Below, piece after piece: positions 31,506 to 42,025 of a DNA stretch of 50,478 nucleotides. The stretch comes from Amoeboaphelidium occidentale (Eukaryota > Aphelidiomycota > Aphelidea), in the NCBI GenBank assembly GCA_023515795.1, contig JALGPX010000058.1, positions 1-50,478 of the forward strand, written 5' to 3'. Made by a program: the position numbers and the translations under genes. Under the pieces are notes generated by a model. It worked only from the letters and a program-made list of their open reading frames with translations, searched no databases and was not told the origin of the DNA. Position 1 is the first letter of the stretch; each line of letters opens with the position of its first letter.

Positions 31506-32273
31506 ATGAGCACGAGTAGTGGCAATCAACAGAACCCTTCAGCCGCTGGAGCCGGCGTAGGCGATGACCAGGACTTCTCAATGATGACATCCAAAGAAGC
31601 AAACACTGGCGCGGATGAGAAATTTATGGGCCAAAAAGAACGCCGTAAATCATCCGCTGTGAAGATGTTCCTTGGCGATTATCTCTCATTAGCAACAAAC
31701 CAGAACATTCTGAAAGTATTAGCAAAGAATGGTACGTCTTTTATCAACGAAAGCGATGAGCAAATGACTAACTGTAATCAACCTATAGGCGACACAAACA
31801 TTGTCTTCTCTGATATTATCATAAAGATCAATAAGCGCAACAAGATGCAAGAAAGAATACTTTTAATTACAGGTAAGATCTATTTATATAAAAGCTGGAG
31901 GCTAACTAGAGTAGATCTCGCATTGTACAACATTGAACCGAGCTCGTATAAAGTCAAGCGTAGAATCTCCTTAAAAGAACTTGGAACTATTTCCCTATCG
32001 AAATTACCGGACAATTTCTTCTGTTTACACGTTCCGTCTGAGTACGATTATCTTTTGGTTTCGAATAAGAAGACAGAAATCGTTAGCAAAATCTGTGAAG
32101 TTTACGAGAAGCAGTTGGGCGAGAAGTTGGCGGTGAACTTCAATAACAGTTTCGATTATAAAATCGACACGGATGTTTACAGAGAAATTCTATTTACGAA
32201 TGTCGAGGGTGGAATCTCCACGCAGATATTTACGAAGAAGAAGAGTGGCGGCGGAAGCAGCAGCAAGAAGTAA
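31506..32273 (+). CDS. Stand-alone myosin-I tail (TH1) domain protein
   Basis: The whole span is open, but an internal 57-nt segment (31732-31788, GTACGT...CTATAG with GACTAACTG branch-like site) is a stop-free intron. Removing it joins L-A-K-N-G to D-T-N-I-V-F-S-D, giving 236 aa. The conserved TH1 pattern is seen: R-R-K-S-S-x-x-K-M-F-L-G-D-Y-L-S-L, V-F-S-D-I-I-I-K-I-N-K-R-N-K-M-Q-E-R-I-L-L-I-T, and L-Y-K. TH1 domains bind acidic phospholipids in class I myosin tails. Here there is no motor, IQ or SH3 part, and the gene starts with its own ATG and a disordered leader and ends in G-G-G-S-S-S-K-K. Confidence 0.85.
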   Translation: MSTSSGNQQNPSAAGAGVGDDQDFSMMTSKEANTGADEKFMGQKERRKSSAVKMFLGDYLSLATNQNILKVLAKNGTSFINESDEQMTNCNQPIGDTNIVFSDIIIKINKRNKMQERILLITGKIYLYKSWRLTRVDLALYNIEPSSYKVKRRISLKELGTISLSKLPDNFFCLHVPSEYDYLLVSNKKTEIVSKICEVYEKQLGEKLAVNFNNSFDYKIDTDVYREILFTNVEGGISTQIFTKKKSGGGSSSKK

Positions 32274-32355
32274 TTCTCTTAATTGCATTCAATAAATTCA
32301 TCCGGTTTTAGATATTCTTATTAGAATAACTGGTTCTGTCTTTGCTATTACGATT

Positions 32356-32759
32356 CTAAAAGGTTAAGTATTCATCCCTGCGAGGTAAGATGTACGTGTC
32401 TAGGTTGCCTTCTTTTGGCTCCCATGTGTCCTCTGTTTTCACGCTGTCTATAAAGATTTGACTGTCGACGCCTTCAACGTTGCGCTTCAGTACTTCTGCC
32501 ACACTTATTGTCCGGTTTACTGCTTTTCCGTGTCCTTCCAGTAAAACTATAGAAGATTTCTACGTGGCGATGGTCTTAGTAAACAGCATATCTAACAAAA
32601 TACCTTTAGAATCTCCTCAGCTTGCGACACCAAGAATTTAGTCTTTCCGGATGCTTTAACGTATATTTTATTCTCTTTTGTCTTTAGAAGAATCTTTACT
32701 TCCGTGTCATTCTGTTCCTCAGCTGGCATGTTCTCTTTTGCCAGTTGATACTTCTCCAT
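32356..32759 (-). CDS. Alba-like protein (RPP25/Pop6 type)
   Basis: Exons are 32604-32759 and 32356-32559 (44-nt intron), giving 119 aa. The Alba fold is recognisable: K-I-Y-V-K-A-S-G-K as first strand, a helix (V-S-Q-A-E-E-I-L-K), then S-S-I-V-L-L-E-G-H-G-K-A-V-N-R-T-I-S-V-A-E-V-L-K-R with the G-x-A-V-x-x-x-x-x-V-A-E motif, and finally T-W-E-P-K-E-G-N-L-D, which is typical of RPP25-like proteins. These bind RNA as subunits of RNase P and RNase MRP. Being small and two-exon, it was only visible after splicing. Its ATG lies 38 bp beyond the stop of the SPRY gene on the same strand. Confidence 0.85.
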
Positions 32760-32797
32760 TTGATGATCGCTTAGAAAAGGTATTGGGGTTTCAGCAT

Positions 32798-34456
32798 TTA
32801 CGATTTAGAATCATAAGAAGGCATTTCGACAATGACCGTTGTCAAGTAATGACTAGAGGAGACCGCATTTGTTTCCGGAAACTTCACATCCACTTCTATC
32901 TGGCCCCTAAATCCAAGAGAAAAGAACATAGGAAACTGTAAACCAGTGAACAATCCATCATATGCATTCGGTAGCTTGGTTCCATTGGTCGTCAAGTAAA
33001 AAGAGCCAGTTGACTTGATAAAACCAATACCAATTACGTCTCCAACCTTGAACGCAGGAGCGTATTTCACACCTCCATAGCTGTTATTGAAGAACTTGTT
33101 GCCATCATCTGAATGTATTGCAACTGACATTCTGTGCCAACCAGGCATCCTGAATGTAGGATATGGTCTAGCACATAAACCAATAGCCAAAACAGCGTCA
33201 CGTTCCAGCTTATTTATCTTGACTTCAAAATAGTGATGTTCAACTGAAGGGTCTAAATAGCGTTTTGCGAAAATAGTTTCCTGTAAATCTGTTTGAATAT
33301 CAGATACGATTTTGAACGTGTCAGATGAAACTTGTTTTTGCGTGATCAAACTACTTCCAGCATCGAAACCGTCACCAATGTCGATTTGCGGAATATACGT
33401 GTAATTGACAGGATTCTGTGAGCACCATTGCTTACCAGCGCAATATTCAACCGTTGAAGTATCATCTCGCACTCCGTGCATTCTTGTCACTTCTCCTGTT
33501 TCNCTAGAGGAGACCGCATTTGTTTCCGGAAACTTCACATCCACTTCTATCTGGCCCCTAAATCCAAGAGAAAAGAACATAGGAAACTGTAAACCAATGA
33601 ACAATCCATCATATGCATTCTGTAGCTTGGTGCCATTGGTCGTCAAGTAAAAAGAGCCAGTTGACTTGATAAAACCAATACCAATTACGTCTCCAACCTT
33701 GAACGCAGGAGCGTATTTCACACCTCCATAGCTGTTATTGAAGAACTTGTTGCCATCATCTGAATGTATTGCAACTGACATTCTGTGCCAACCAGGCATC
33801 CTGAATGTAGGATATGGTCTAGCACATAAACCAATAGCCAAAACAGCGTCACGTTCCAGCTTATTTATCTTGACTTCAAAATAGTGATGTTCAACTGAAG
33901 GGTCCAAGTAGCGTTTTGCGAAAATAGTTTCCTGTAAATCTGTTTGAATATCAGATACGATTTTGAACGTGTCTGATGAAACTTGTTTTTGCGTGATCAA
34001 ACTACTTCCAGCATCGAAACCGTCACCAATGTCGATTTGCGGAATATACGTGTAATTGACAGGATTCTGTGAGCACCATTGCTTACCAGCGCAATATTCA
34101 ACCGTTGAAGTATCATCTCGCACTCCGTGCATTCTTGTCACTTCTCCTGTTTCAGGGTTCGTGATGGTTTCGTTTGAGCTTCTTCCATATCCTAAACGAT
34201 GGCGCAACCAAAGCAAGAAAAAAATTAAGCACAGTGCACCCATTACCGCACCAAAAATTATTAACCCAACGTCTCCAGAAGACGACTTATTATTCGATGC
34301 AGTACCCCCGCCGCTTCTAGAACTGCGGATGCCACCTCCGCGACTGCCACCTCCTCCTCCACTACCACCACTACTACCACCGCCGGCACCGCCTCCTAGC
34401 GCCAATGCAATGCCAATATAACCGATGAATAGAACAGTTTGCTTTGTAACTGTCAT
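32798..34456 (-). CDS. Ssh4-like membrane protein with SPRY domain (internally duplicated by an assembly join)
   Basis: The N-terminus has a signal-anchor, a Gly/Ser-rich stretch and one membrane segment (V-G-L-I-I-F-G-A-V-M-G-A-L-C-L-I-F-F-L-L-W-L). A SPRY domain follows (H-H-Y-F-E-V-K-I, A-I-G-L-C-A-R-P-Y-P-T-F-R-M-P-G-W, F-K-V-G-D-V-I-G-I-G-F, G-S-F-Y-L-T-T-N-G). The window shows the SPRY region twice, 32853-33502 and 33504-34153, around a single N; the real protein should have it once and be about 335 aa, ending M-P-S-Y-D-S-K-S. In yeast, Ssh4/Ear1 of this layout recruit Rsp5 to vacuolar and endosomal membrane cargo. No P-P-x-Y motif is visible here. Confidence 0.85.
   Translation of the reverse strand: MTVTKQTVLFIGYIGIALALGGGAGGGSSGGSGGGGGSRGGGIRSSRSGGGTASNNKSSSGDVGLIIFGAVMGALCLIFFLLWLRHRLGYGRSSNETITNPETGEVTRMHGVRDDTSTVEYCAGKQWCSQNPVNYTYIPQIDIGDGFDAGSSLITQKQVSSDTFKIVSDIQTDLQETIFAKRYLDPSVEHHYFEVKINKLERDAVLAIGLCARPYPTFRMPGWHRMSVAIHSDDGNKFFNNSYGGVKYAPAFKVGDVIGIGFIKSTGSFYLTTNGTKLQNAYDGLFIGLQFPMFFSLGFRGQIEVDVKFPETNAVSSXETGEVTRMHGVRDDTSTVEYCAGKQWCSQNPVNYTYIPQIDIGDGFDAGSSLITQKQVSSDTFKIVSDIQTDLQETIFAKRYLDPSVEHHYFEVKINKLERDAVLAIGLCARPYPTFRMPGWHRMSVAIHSDDGNKFFNNSYGGVKYAPAFKVGDVIGIGFIKSTGSFYLTTNGTKLPNAYDGLFTGLQFPMFFSLGFRGQIEVDVKFPETNAVSSSHYLTTVIVEMPSYDSKS
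32853..34153 (-). repeat. Duplicated contig end in the SPRY gene
   Basis: Two 650-bp copies (32853-33502 and 33504-34153) flank the N at 33503. With the N the period is 651, so the frame stays open across the join and simulates a two-SPRY protein. Only scattered substitutions separate the copies (for example CCAGTGAAC versus CCAATGAAC). Confidence 0.92.
33503..33503. other. Assembly join (single N)
   Basis: Single N between two 650-bp copies of the SPRY region. Confidence 0.9.
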
Positions 34457-34582
34457 TTTTTTAAAATAGAATCAAAAAATTAGATACTCAATCGAGAGGT
34501 GCCATGAAACGATTCTGATTCGCTGCCGCCAAGCCTTCAACTTCATTAATTGTTTTACAACTAAAGACCCATAAAATGTTTA

Positions 34583-35692
34583 TTAATTTCGCATGGCTCG
34601 CTTGGCTATTAATGATATAATCAGTACCACCACAAGAACACCTAGAACCATTAAACAGATCGCCCTCATTTTAGTGGAAGCTTTCTTTTGATACTTTTCT
34701 CCCTACAGGAAATAAACCTTGATCCTAACAATATAAAAATACCTGAACAAGTTCTTCGTGTGCTGTCTTGACATTCTTTGCCATGTCTTCAATGTTGTAA
34801 TCAATTCGATCCAACAAAGTCCCCTGATCAATAATCATAGTTTGAAGATCCCGGAATACTTCAGCCAGTTGAAATATACTTTTGGCTATTTCGTTGATTT
34901 CATGAGATCGCTGTTCTATAGCTGCCTCGTTTGTATTTATCATTTTAAGCTGTTGTTCATTGAATCCCAATTCGTACTGCATTTCCATAGGATTACTAGA
35001 AGATCCTCCAACACTACTAGAAACTACCGGAACTCCAAATACTTCATTCCCTGTAGTTTGGCTCCTCCTAATTTTTTCTAAATAGCTCTGCTGCGATTGT
35101 CTGAACCGCGTAGAAAGCTCTTGTAATTTAGCAGCCAGCGAAACTGTCACATTTTTGGCCATCACAACATCTTCTGATGTACCGCCAGATGTAGCACTAA
35201 TTCGCTCTTGTTGTATCTTTTTGATCTTTTTCTGAATATTTTGAAAAGCCTGTAAAATTTAGAGGATCCCATTGATGCTAAACTGTACCAAAGTGATCTC
35301 ATGCGTCGTATCCTCAATCTCCTGCTGCTCTTTTCCAGTATCATCAAAAGAGGGTAGAATACTCTTCTTGTGCATATTCTCTACAAACTGTATTTTGGTC
35401 CTGAGATGATCGATATCCTCCTCTATCTACATAAAAGTCATAGCGTAAATGAATGCTCCTTATGAACTCAATAAAGTACTTGATCAACAATGTCCAGCCA
35501 TCGTGGTGGCAATGCAGTCATTTCTATTGCAACATCCTGCTTATCTTTCTTTGACAAAAGTGTGGCTTCGTCAGAGAATGGGTCTCTACTCGAATTGCTG
35601 ATATTGCCCATGAGAGCTGATTTCGTTGTGCCCTGACCTCCATAACTCTGCCGGTATTGCAGGAATAATTGTGTTCTGTCCCTCGTAGCCAT
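34583..35692 (-). CDS. TLG2: Syntaxin-16/Tlg2-type Qa-SNARE
   Basis: Exons are 35480-35692, 35289-35426, 34743-35249 and 34583-34702 (introns 53, 39 and 40 nt), giving 325 aa. It begins M-A-T-R-D-R-T-x-L-F-L, the conserved Tlg2/Stx16 N-peptide that binds Vps45, followed by L-P-P-R-W-L-D. An Habc bundle follows (A-K-L-Q-E-L-S-T-R-F-R-Q-S-Q). The SNARE helix holds the zero-layer Gln in M-I-I-D-Q-G-T-L-L-D-R-I-D-Y-N, and the last exon supplies the C-terminal membrane anchor (M-R-A-I-C-L-M-V-L-G-V-L-V-V-V-L-I-I-S-L). It mediates endosome-to-TGN fusion. Confidence 0.95.
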
Positions 35693-35804
35693 CAGAACAG
35701 TTGTTATAATAAGTCCAGGTAGTTGATGTCAAGAAAAGTGTTGCAAGCTGTCACTGGCCTAATTTTTTTGTTTCAATTGACACTTTGCAAAATCTTTGCT
35801 AGAA

Positions 35805-36927
35805 ATGGTAATTTTACTACGGAGCCCTTCTTAATTCTTTCTATGCGGTAGTTTGGCAGGAACTTCGGTTATGAGAACGATTTGATTTTATCATCCGCAG
35901 CGAGTGGTTCACCGTTCAGTAGATTCATTGAACACTTCAAATGTTACTCATACAACAAATTAACGCAGACACTTCGATCATCACCGACTGAGTTGAACTA
36001 TCAGGGAAAAATAATTCTTCCTCCGTCTGCTTTGGCCAAATTATCAGCCTTACACATTGCTTACCCGATGCTCTTTGAGATTACCAATCCATCGAATGCT
36101 TCATGTTCTAACGCCGGTGTTCTTGAGTTTGTTGCTGAGGAAGGTCGCTGTTATTTACCTTTGTGGATGATGAAGTGTTTAAAGTGTAATGATGGTGATA
36201 TCATCCGTATCAGCAGTGCGACGCTTCCACAAGGCCAATTCTTAAAGATTCAGCCCCAAAGTGTTGATTTCCTTGATATATCAGATCCAAAGGCTGTGCT
36301 AGAAAATGCATTGCGTCAATATTCTGCCCTGAGACAAGGAAATATTATTAGCATCAAGTACAATAACAAGATTTATGATTTGCTTTGTATGGAAGTTAAA
36401 CCTGGAGGCGAAGGGATTTCTATTCTTGAAACAGATTTGAGTGTCGACTTTGCGCCACCTGTTGGCTATGTAGAGCCAAATTATCAAGCAAAGAACAGGC
36501 ATGTTTCGAGTTCCAGCATGGTAATTTAAAGATTCTGTTTAATTAGTCTAATGGTTTCTCAATGTAGGCAAGTCAGTTTTCTATAGATGAACACAAAGTT
36601 GAGACTGGGTCGATTAATTCAAAATTTAGTGCATTTACTGGTGAAGGTAGGAAGTTGTCAAAGAGGCCAACGCGAACACAGTCGCATTTGTCTGGCGATA
36701 GTTCTGTAACAGCATCATCTTCAACAAAAGAAAATCAAAATGAGAGCGATAAAGTAGTGCCTGCTGCATTGAGGCTTCCAAGAGGTAAAATCTGGTTTGG
36801 GTTTGATGTGAAACCATATTCAAAGAAACAGGACACTGAAACTAACAATTCTAAAGAACCAAAAGACGATAAAGACAACAAGCCTGACGTATTTTCCGGA
36901 AGTGGTAATTCCTTGCGTAGAAAGTAA
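35805..36927 (+). CDS. UFD1: UFD1, Cdc48/p97 cofactor
   Basis: Exons are 35805-35807 (only the ATG), 35852-36520 and 36568-36927 (introns 44 and 47 nt), giving 343 aa. The start M-F-G-R-N-F-G-Y is only found by splicing the one-codon exon. The Ufd1 double-psi barrel shows G-K-I-I-L-P-P-S-A-L, Y-P-M-L-F-E-I-T-N, G-V-L-E-F-V-A-E-E-G-R-C-Y-L-P-x-W-M-M, K-I-Q-P-Q-S-V-D-F-L-D-I-S-D-P-K-A-V-L-E-N-A-L-R and V-D-F-A-P-P-V-G-Y. The C-terminus holds two S-G/T-G-E-G-x-x-L-(S/R)-x-K SHP-like boxes for Cdc48 binding. It acts in ER-associated degradation with Npl4. Confidence 0.95.
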
Positions 36928-36964
36928 TAAATCTTCAAAGTGAATCCTTTTTATCGAAACGATT

Positions 36965-38094
36965 ATGCCTGTGCTACTGCCGATAATTATCGACAAGAAT
37001 GCGCAAAGGAATTTTAAAGGGTTTTCAACGAAGGATTATCGTTACCACAAAAGCAGAGTACGAATTTCAAATGGTTTGGTTGTTTAATGCGTCTTCTGTG
37101 AAGGTTCACTGTGTCAAATGGTCTAGAGACGGTTCAAGAATAGCGTCTGGTTCTACTGATCGAATGGCTAAAGTCTATACACTGGACGAACATGGTTCAG
37201 TCAAAAAGATTATGGATTTGCACGGTCATTCATCGCACATTGATGCTTTGGCATGGGATCCTACAAATGGCTCTGATAAATTGATTACAGTTTCCTCCGA
37301 TAAGACTCTACGGCTCTGGGATGCGCGAACAGGCAAGGCTGTAATGAAGAAGGAAACCCCTGGCGAGAATTTAAATGTTTCGTGGAAGCGTGACGGCTTG
37401 GAAGTTGTTTATGGGAACAAGAGTGATGTTGTGTCTGTTTTAGATTTGCGCTCTGATAAGTTGCTGTTTGAGCATAAATTCCCTGAAGAAGTACCTTTTG
37501 CACTCTCTGTAACGTGTTTTAAATCTAGATCAATGAACTTTGCTGGGATACTCTTGGGCATTCTCTATTCCTTTCATCTGGTCTTGGCTCCATAAAAGTG
37601 CTGGATTCGAAAAGCTTTGAGCATATACACACTATAGAAGCGCATACATCCAACATATACTGTTTAGACGTTACAGAGAATTATATTGCTGCTGGTAGTG
37701 CCGATGCTGTAGCCTCCATATGGGATACAAACGGTATTTATACTCTCTGTATGATTCTGATCCTTTTGCAGAATTTCTTCCTGTGTTTGGCAATATTTAT
37801 GACATGAATTGGCCTGTTAGAACTATTAGCTTTAGTCACGACTCTAAGTACTTGGCCTTGGGATCCGAAGATCATTTTATAGAAATCGTAAAAATTATGT
37901 TGCACTATCACTTATTTGTTTAGGTTGAATGTGAAACAGGTCAGAGCGCTTGCAGAATACCAACAAGTTATGCTGTTAATAATTTATCCTGGAACCCCAC
38001 GCGACATCTACTGGCTTATGCATCTGAGGAGAAAGAAAAGCACGGAGTTGACCGTGGCAATTTTCGGGTATTTGGTTTCAGTTCGACCGCCTAA
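36965..38094 (+). CDS. THOC3: THO complex subunit 3 (THOC3/Tex1), WD40 protein
   Basis: Five exons (36965-37057, 37104-37490, 37529-37733, 37772-37887, 37924-38094) with introns of 46, 38, 38 and 36 nt give 323 aa. The WD40 propeller begins at V-H-C-V-K-W-S-R-D-G-S-R-I-A-S-G-S-T-D. Diagnostic THOC3 strings are I-N-E-L-C-W-D (repeat 4 start), A-A-G-S-A-D-A-V-A-S-I-W-D, W-P-V-R-T-I-S-F-S-H-D-S-K and G-S-E-D-H-F-I-E-I-V. THO couples transcription to mRNA export as part of TREX. Every splice junction restores a conserved propeller strand, so the model is secure despite no single long frame. Confidence 0.93.
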
Positions 38095-38144
38095 AGAATC
38101 TTGATCATGCCACAGTTTTGGTAACAAGTAAATATTCGTTTATG

Positions 38145-38515
38145 TTATGGTTCTTTATTACTGTTACAAAGCTCCATTACTTCTTTTTTCAATACTTTGA
38201 CAAGAGAGTCAGAAGACTGTATGATCTTTGCGTAGGTTTGCTCGGCCTCTAACAAAGCTCGGTGCACATCGTCAAGCGCCTCTCTTTTCGTTTCCAGCTG
38301 TTTCAGATGTACCTCCAGTCGAGCGTACTTCTCTTGTATTTCTGCCTCAAGCTTCTGTTTGTCCTCTTCTACTTTGTTAATCTCCTGCGACAGTACTTCT
38401 TGGCGAGCGTACAGCCGTTCAAGGCATTTAACCACTTCGTTATTATTTTCCTTAAAAATTTCAACAAATAAATTTCTTTTGTGCTCACCTGAAGTATCAC
38501 AGCTTGTTCAGACAT
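38145..38515 (-). CDS. SSNA1: SSNA1/DIP13-like centrosome and basal-body protein
   Basis: Exons are 38489-38515 (nine codons) and 38145-38450 (38-nt intron), giving 110 aa. M-S-E-Q-A-V-I-L-Q is joined to E-N-N-N-E-V-V-K-C-L-E-R-L-Y-A-R-Q-E, matching the N-terminus of SSNA1 (NA14)/DIP13 in length and layout. One continuous coiled coil ends in E-Q-T-Y-A-K-I-I-Q-S-S-D-S-L-V-K-V-L-K-K-E. These small proteins coat and branch microtubules at basal bodies and flagella. With IFT88 in the same window this supports a flagellate life stage. Confidence 0.88.
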
Positions 38516-38593
38516 CTCCAAAATCACTTTGCGAAATCATCTTCCGTAAACAGTTTCTTGCGAATGTCCTCCGACTTTATTCAGTTGAAGATT

Positions 38594-41500
38594 ATGAATA
38601 ATACAACGACTAATAACTTCAACAGCGGTAGCAGCAGCTCATCCAGCCGAGCAAATAAAGCTAAAAGCAGGAACTCCGACACAGAAGATGATATCGCACC
38701 GCTGATACACGGCGATTCAAATGTAAAGATTCTCTGTGATTAAAACACTCTAACGATGGTAGGCTCGCACGCCTCAAAGGGAAAGTATTCTTGTAAGACT
38801 TGGGCTTAAACGACGACCTTTACGCTCGAGAACTATCCGGTTGCCTGGTGGAACAAAGTCAAAACTGTTCCCTCCAAATGTAATACGTAATCAAAAGTAC
38901 AGCATCATATCATTCCTTCCTTTGGTTCTATTTGAGCAATTCAAGTTCTTTTTTAATTTGTACTTTCTATTGGTTGCTTTATCGCAGTTGATACCGCAGC
39001 TTCAAATCGGATATTTATTTACTTACTTTGCGCCACTCTGTTTCGTCCTATTTGTGACTATTACAAAGGAAGCCTATGATGATTACGTTCGGTATCAGAG
39101 GGATAAGGAAGCCAATTCGCAGATTTATGAAGTATTAACGCCTTCAGGAGTAAAGCGCTTAGAAAGCTCGCAACTTAAAGTGGGAGATCTTGTCGTGATC
39201 ACTAAAGATAGCAGAGTGCCTGCAGATTGTGTGCTTTTGAGGACTACGGAAAAGAGCGGTTCTTGTTTTATCAGGACAGATCAGTTGGATGGTGAAACTG
39301 ATTGGAAATTGCGTCTTGCTATTCCGTCCACGCAAACTCTTCCTTCTGATGAGAGCTTGTTCGAAATATCGGCTACGATTTTCGTGGATAAACCTGAAAA
39401 GGATATTTACAATTTTTTGGGCACTTTTAAGAATAATTCTGGGGAAGTGACTGAACCACTGAATGTTGAAAACACATTGTGGGCAAATACTGTTTTAGCC
39501 TCAGGAACAGCAATCGGTCTAGTTGTATACACTGGAGAGGAAACTCGAGCAATTATGAACACTTCACATCCTTCGACAAAGGTTGGTTTACTGGATCTGG
39601 AGATTAATTTCTTGTCCAAGATTTTGTGTGTTGTAACGTTCGGCTTATCATTGACTTTGATTGCTTTAAGTGGGTTCACTGGTTATTGGTATATTTATTT
39701 GATGCGATTCTTGATCATATTCTCCTCAATTATTCCCATCAGTTTGAGAGTCAACTTGGATTTGGGAAAGACTGTTTACTCTTATCTGATTATGCATGAT
39801 CGAAACATTCCTGAAACTATTGTTAGATCAAGTACTATACCTGAAGAATTGGGGAGAGTCGAATACTTATTGACTGATAAAACAGGAACTCTTACAAGAA
39901 ATGAAATGGAATTAAAAAAACTCCACATGGGAACTTTATCGTTTGGCTTAGAATCTGTTCCAGAAATAACACATCATTTAGAAAGAGTTTTGGTACAATC
40001 TAAAAGCTACACTGACTCTTCGTATTCTAATCTTGTGAATGTTTCGGGTCCATCGCAGCCTAGAGGCCGAATAAGTATGCAACATGGTGTTCCAAAGCCG
40101 TCCCGTCACAGAGACATTTCAACCAGAGTTGCTGACATCGTACAAGCTTTAGCACTTTGTCACAATGTTACTCCTGTTCTTAAAGATGATGGAAACGTTA
40201 ATGTTGATCCAATAAGTCGGCGTTTGTCTGGAGTTGATTCTAGTTCTCCTTCGTTTTACAGTTTTGAGAGAGGATCTGTTACATATCAAGCTTCTTCGCC
40301 TGATGAAGTTGCAATTGTCAAGTGGACTGAGTGTGTTGGCTTGATGTTGGTCCAAAGAGATCTGACATCAACGACACTGAAATTCCTTGGGGATCCTAGT
40401 TCAGAGAAGAGAGAAGAAATTCTGCTAAAGTTTGATGTTCTTCATGTTTTCCCATTTACTTCAGAAACTAAGAGAATGGGAATTATTGTTAGAGACTCTT
40501 CGACTAATGAGATATTCTTCTACATGAAAGGTGCAGATGTTGTTATGGCTAAAATAGTTCAGTACAACGACTGGTTAGACGAAGAATGTGGAAATATGGC
40601 TCGAGAAGGACTAAGAACTCTTGTTATTGCCAAGAAGAAACTTTCTGAAGAATTCTACCAAGAGTTTGATCAGAAGTATCATCAAGCGAAAGTTAGCATC
40701 AACGACCGCAATGCAAACATGCAACGAGTAGTCTCTTCCATGTTGGAAAACGACATGGAACTTCTAGGTTTGACTGGTGTTGAAGATAAATTACAAGAAG
40801 ATGTGAAAACAACACTGGAAATCCTTCGGAATGCTGGAATCAAGATTTGGATGTTGACCGGAGATAAAATTGAGACTGCAACCAACATTGCCTTGTCCTC
40901 CAAACTTGTATCAAGGAATCAAAATATTGTACAAATACAAAAACTATCTGATATTGGCGATGGTGAGCAAGAACTAGACCGATTAGCTCTTATGAATGAC
41001 TCTTGTCTTGTAATTGACGGCCACTCACTCCAGTTGTACCTCGACCATTTAACAAAGCGGTTTATGGATGTAACGACATCTTTGCCGGCTGTTGTTTGCT
41101 GCAGATGCTCTCCTACTCAAAAAGCCGCAGTCACATCACTCATTAAGGATTTTACAAAGAAAAGAGTGTGTGCTATTGGCGACGGAGGCAATGATGTCAG
41201 TATGATACAGGCCGCACATGTTGGGGTTGGAATAGTAGGAAAAGAAGGAAAACAGGCTTCTTTAGCTGCAGATTTTTCCATTACTCAATTTAGCTTTCTG
41301 TCTAGGCTCTTATTGTGGCATGGACGAAATAGTTACAAGAGATCTGCTAAACTTAGTCAGTTTGTCATTCATCGTGGTTTAATCATCTCTATTATACAAG
41401 CGGTTTTCAGTGCAATCTTCTATTATGCTCCGATAGCTCTTTATCAAGGCGCTTTGTTGGTTGGCTACTCGACTGTTTATACAATGGCTCCAGTATTCTC

Positions 41501-42004
41501 CCTTGTTCTTGACATTGACGTTAATGATGAAACAGCACTTCTGTATCCAGAACTGTACAGAGAATTGACCAAGGTAGGCTTTCTTAAAATCAATTAATTT
41601 TTAAGGGTCGATCTTTGTCTTTGAGAACTTTCTTTACTTGGTTTCTCATCAGCGTTTATCAGGGAAGCATCATCATGATGTTCGGCATATGGTTATTCGA
41701 AGAAGAATTTGTTCATATCGTTTCAATCACATTTACTGCATTGGTTTTTAATGAGTTGTTGATGGTTGCATTTGAAATAACAACTTGGCATCGGATAATG
41801 GTTTATTCTGAAATTTTTACTGTTATCATATACATTGCATCAATGACTGCATTACAAACTGAGTTTGATCTCACTTTTATCCTCACTTGGAGATTTGTCT
41901 GGAAGACTGCAGTTATTACTCTGTTCTCCTGCTTTCCTCTCTACATTTTGCGGTTTGTTAGACAAACTTACTCTCCGCCGGTTTATGCGAAGTTACAAAA
42001 TTGA
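38594..42004 (+). CDS. NEO1: P4-ATPase phospholipid flippase, Neo1/ATP9 type
   Basis: Exons are 38594-38722, 38763-41573 and 41606-42004 (introns 40 and 32 nt), giving 1112 aa. An in-frame ATG at 38564 is an alternative start. The N-terminus is Ser/Asn-rich with D-I-A-P-L-I. Signatures are R-L-P-G-G-T-K-S-K-L-F-P-P-N, the actuator D-Q-L-D-G-E-T-D-W-K-L-R (the D-W form marks Neo1/ATP9 instead of the N-L form of other P4-ATPases), phosphorylation loop L-T-D-K-T-G-T-L-T-R-N-E-M, and hinge C-A-I-G-D-G-G-N-D-V-S-M-I. The expected ten membrane segments are present, with the last four partly in exon 3. Neo1 works without a Cdc50 subunit in Golgi/endosome membranes. Confidence 0.96.
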
Positions 42005-42025
42005 ATAGATTTCTATTGCTACAAC

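Noticed and set aside
32853-34153. Tandem SPRY duplication within one protein
   Set aside because: The copies are near-identical and meet exactly at an N, as at five other sites; the open frame across the join is a coincidence of a 651-base period.
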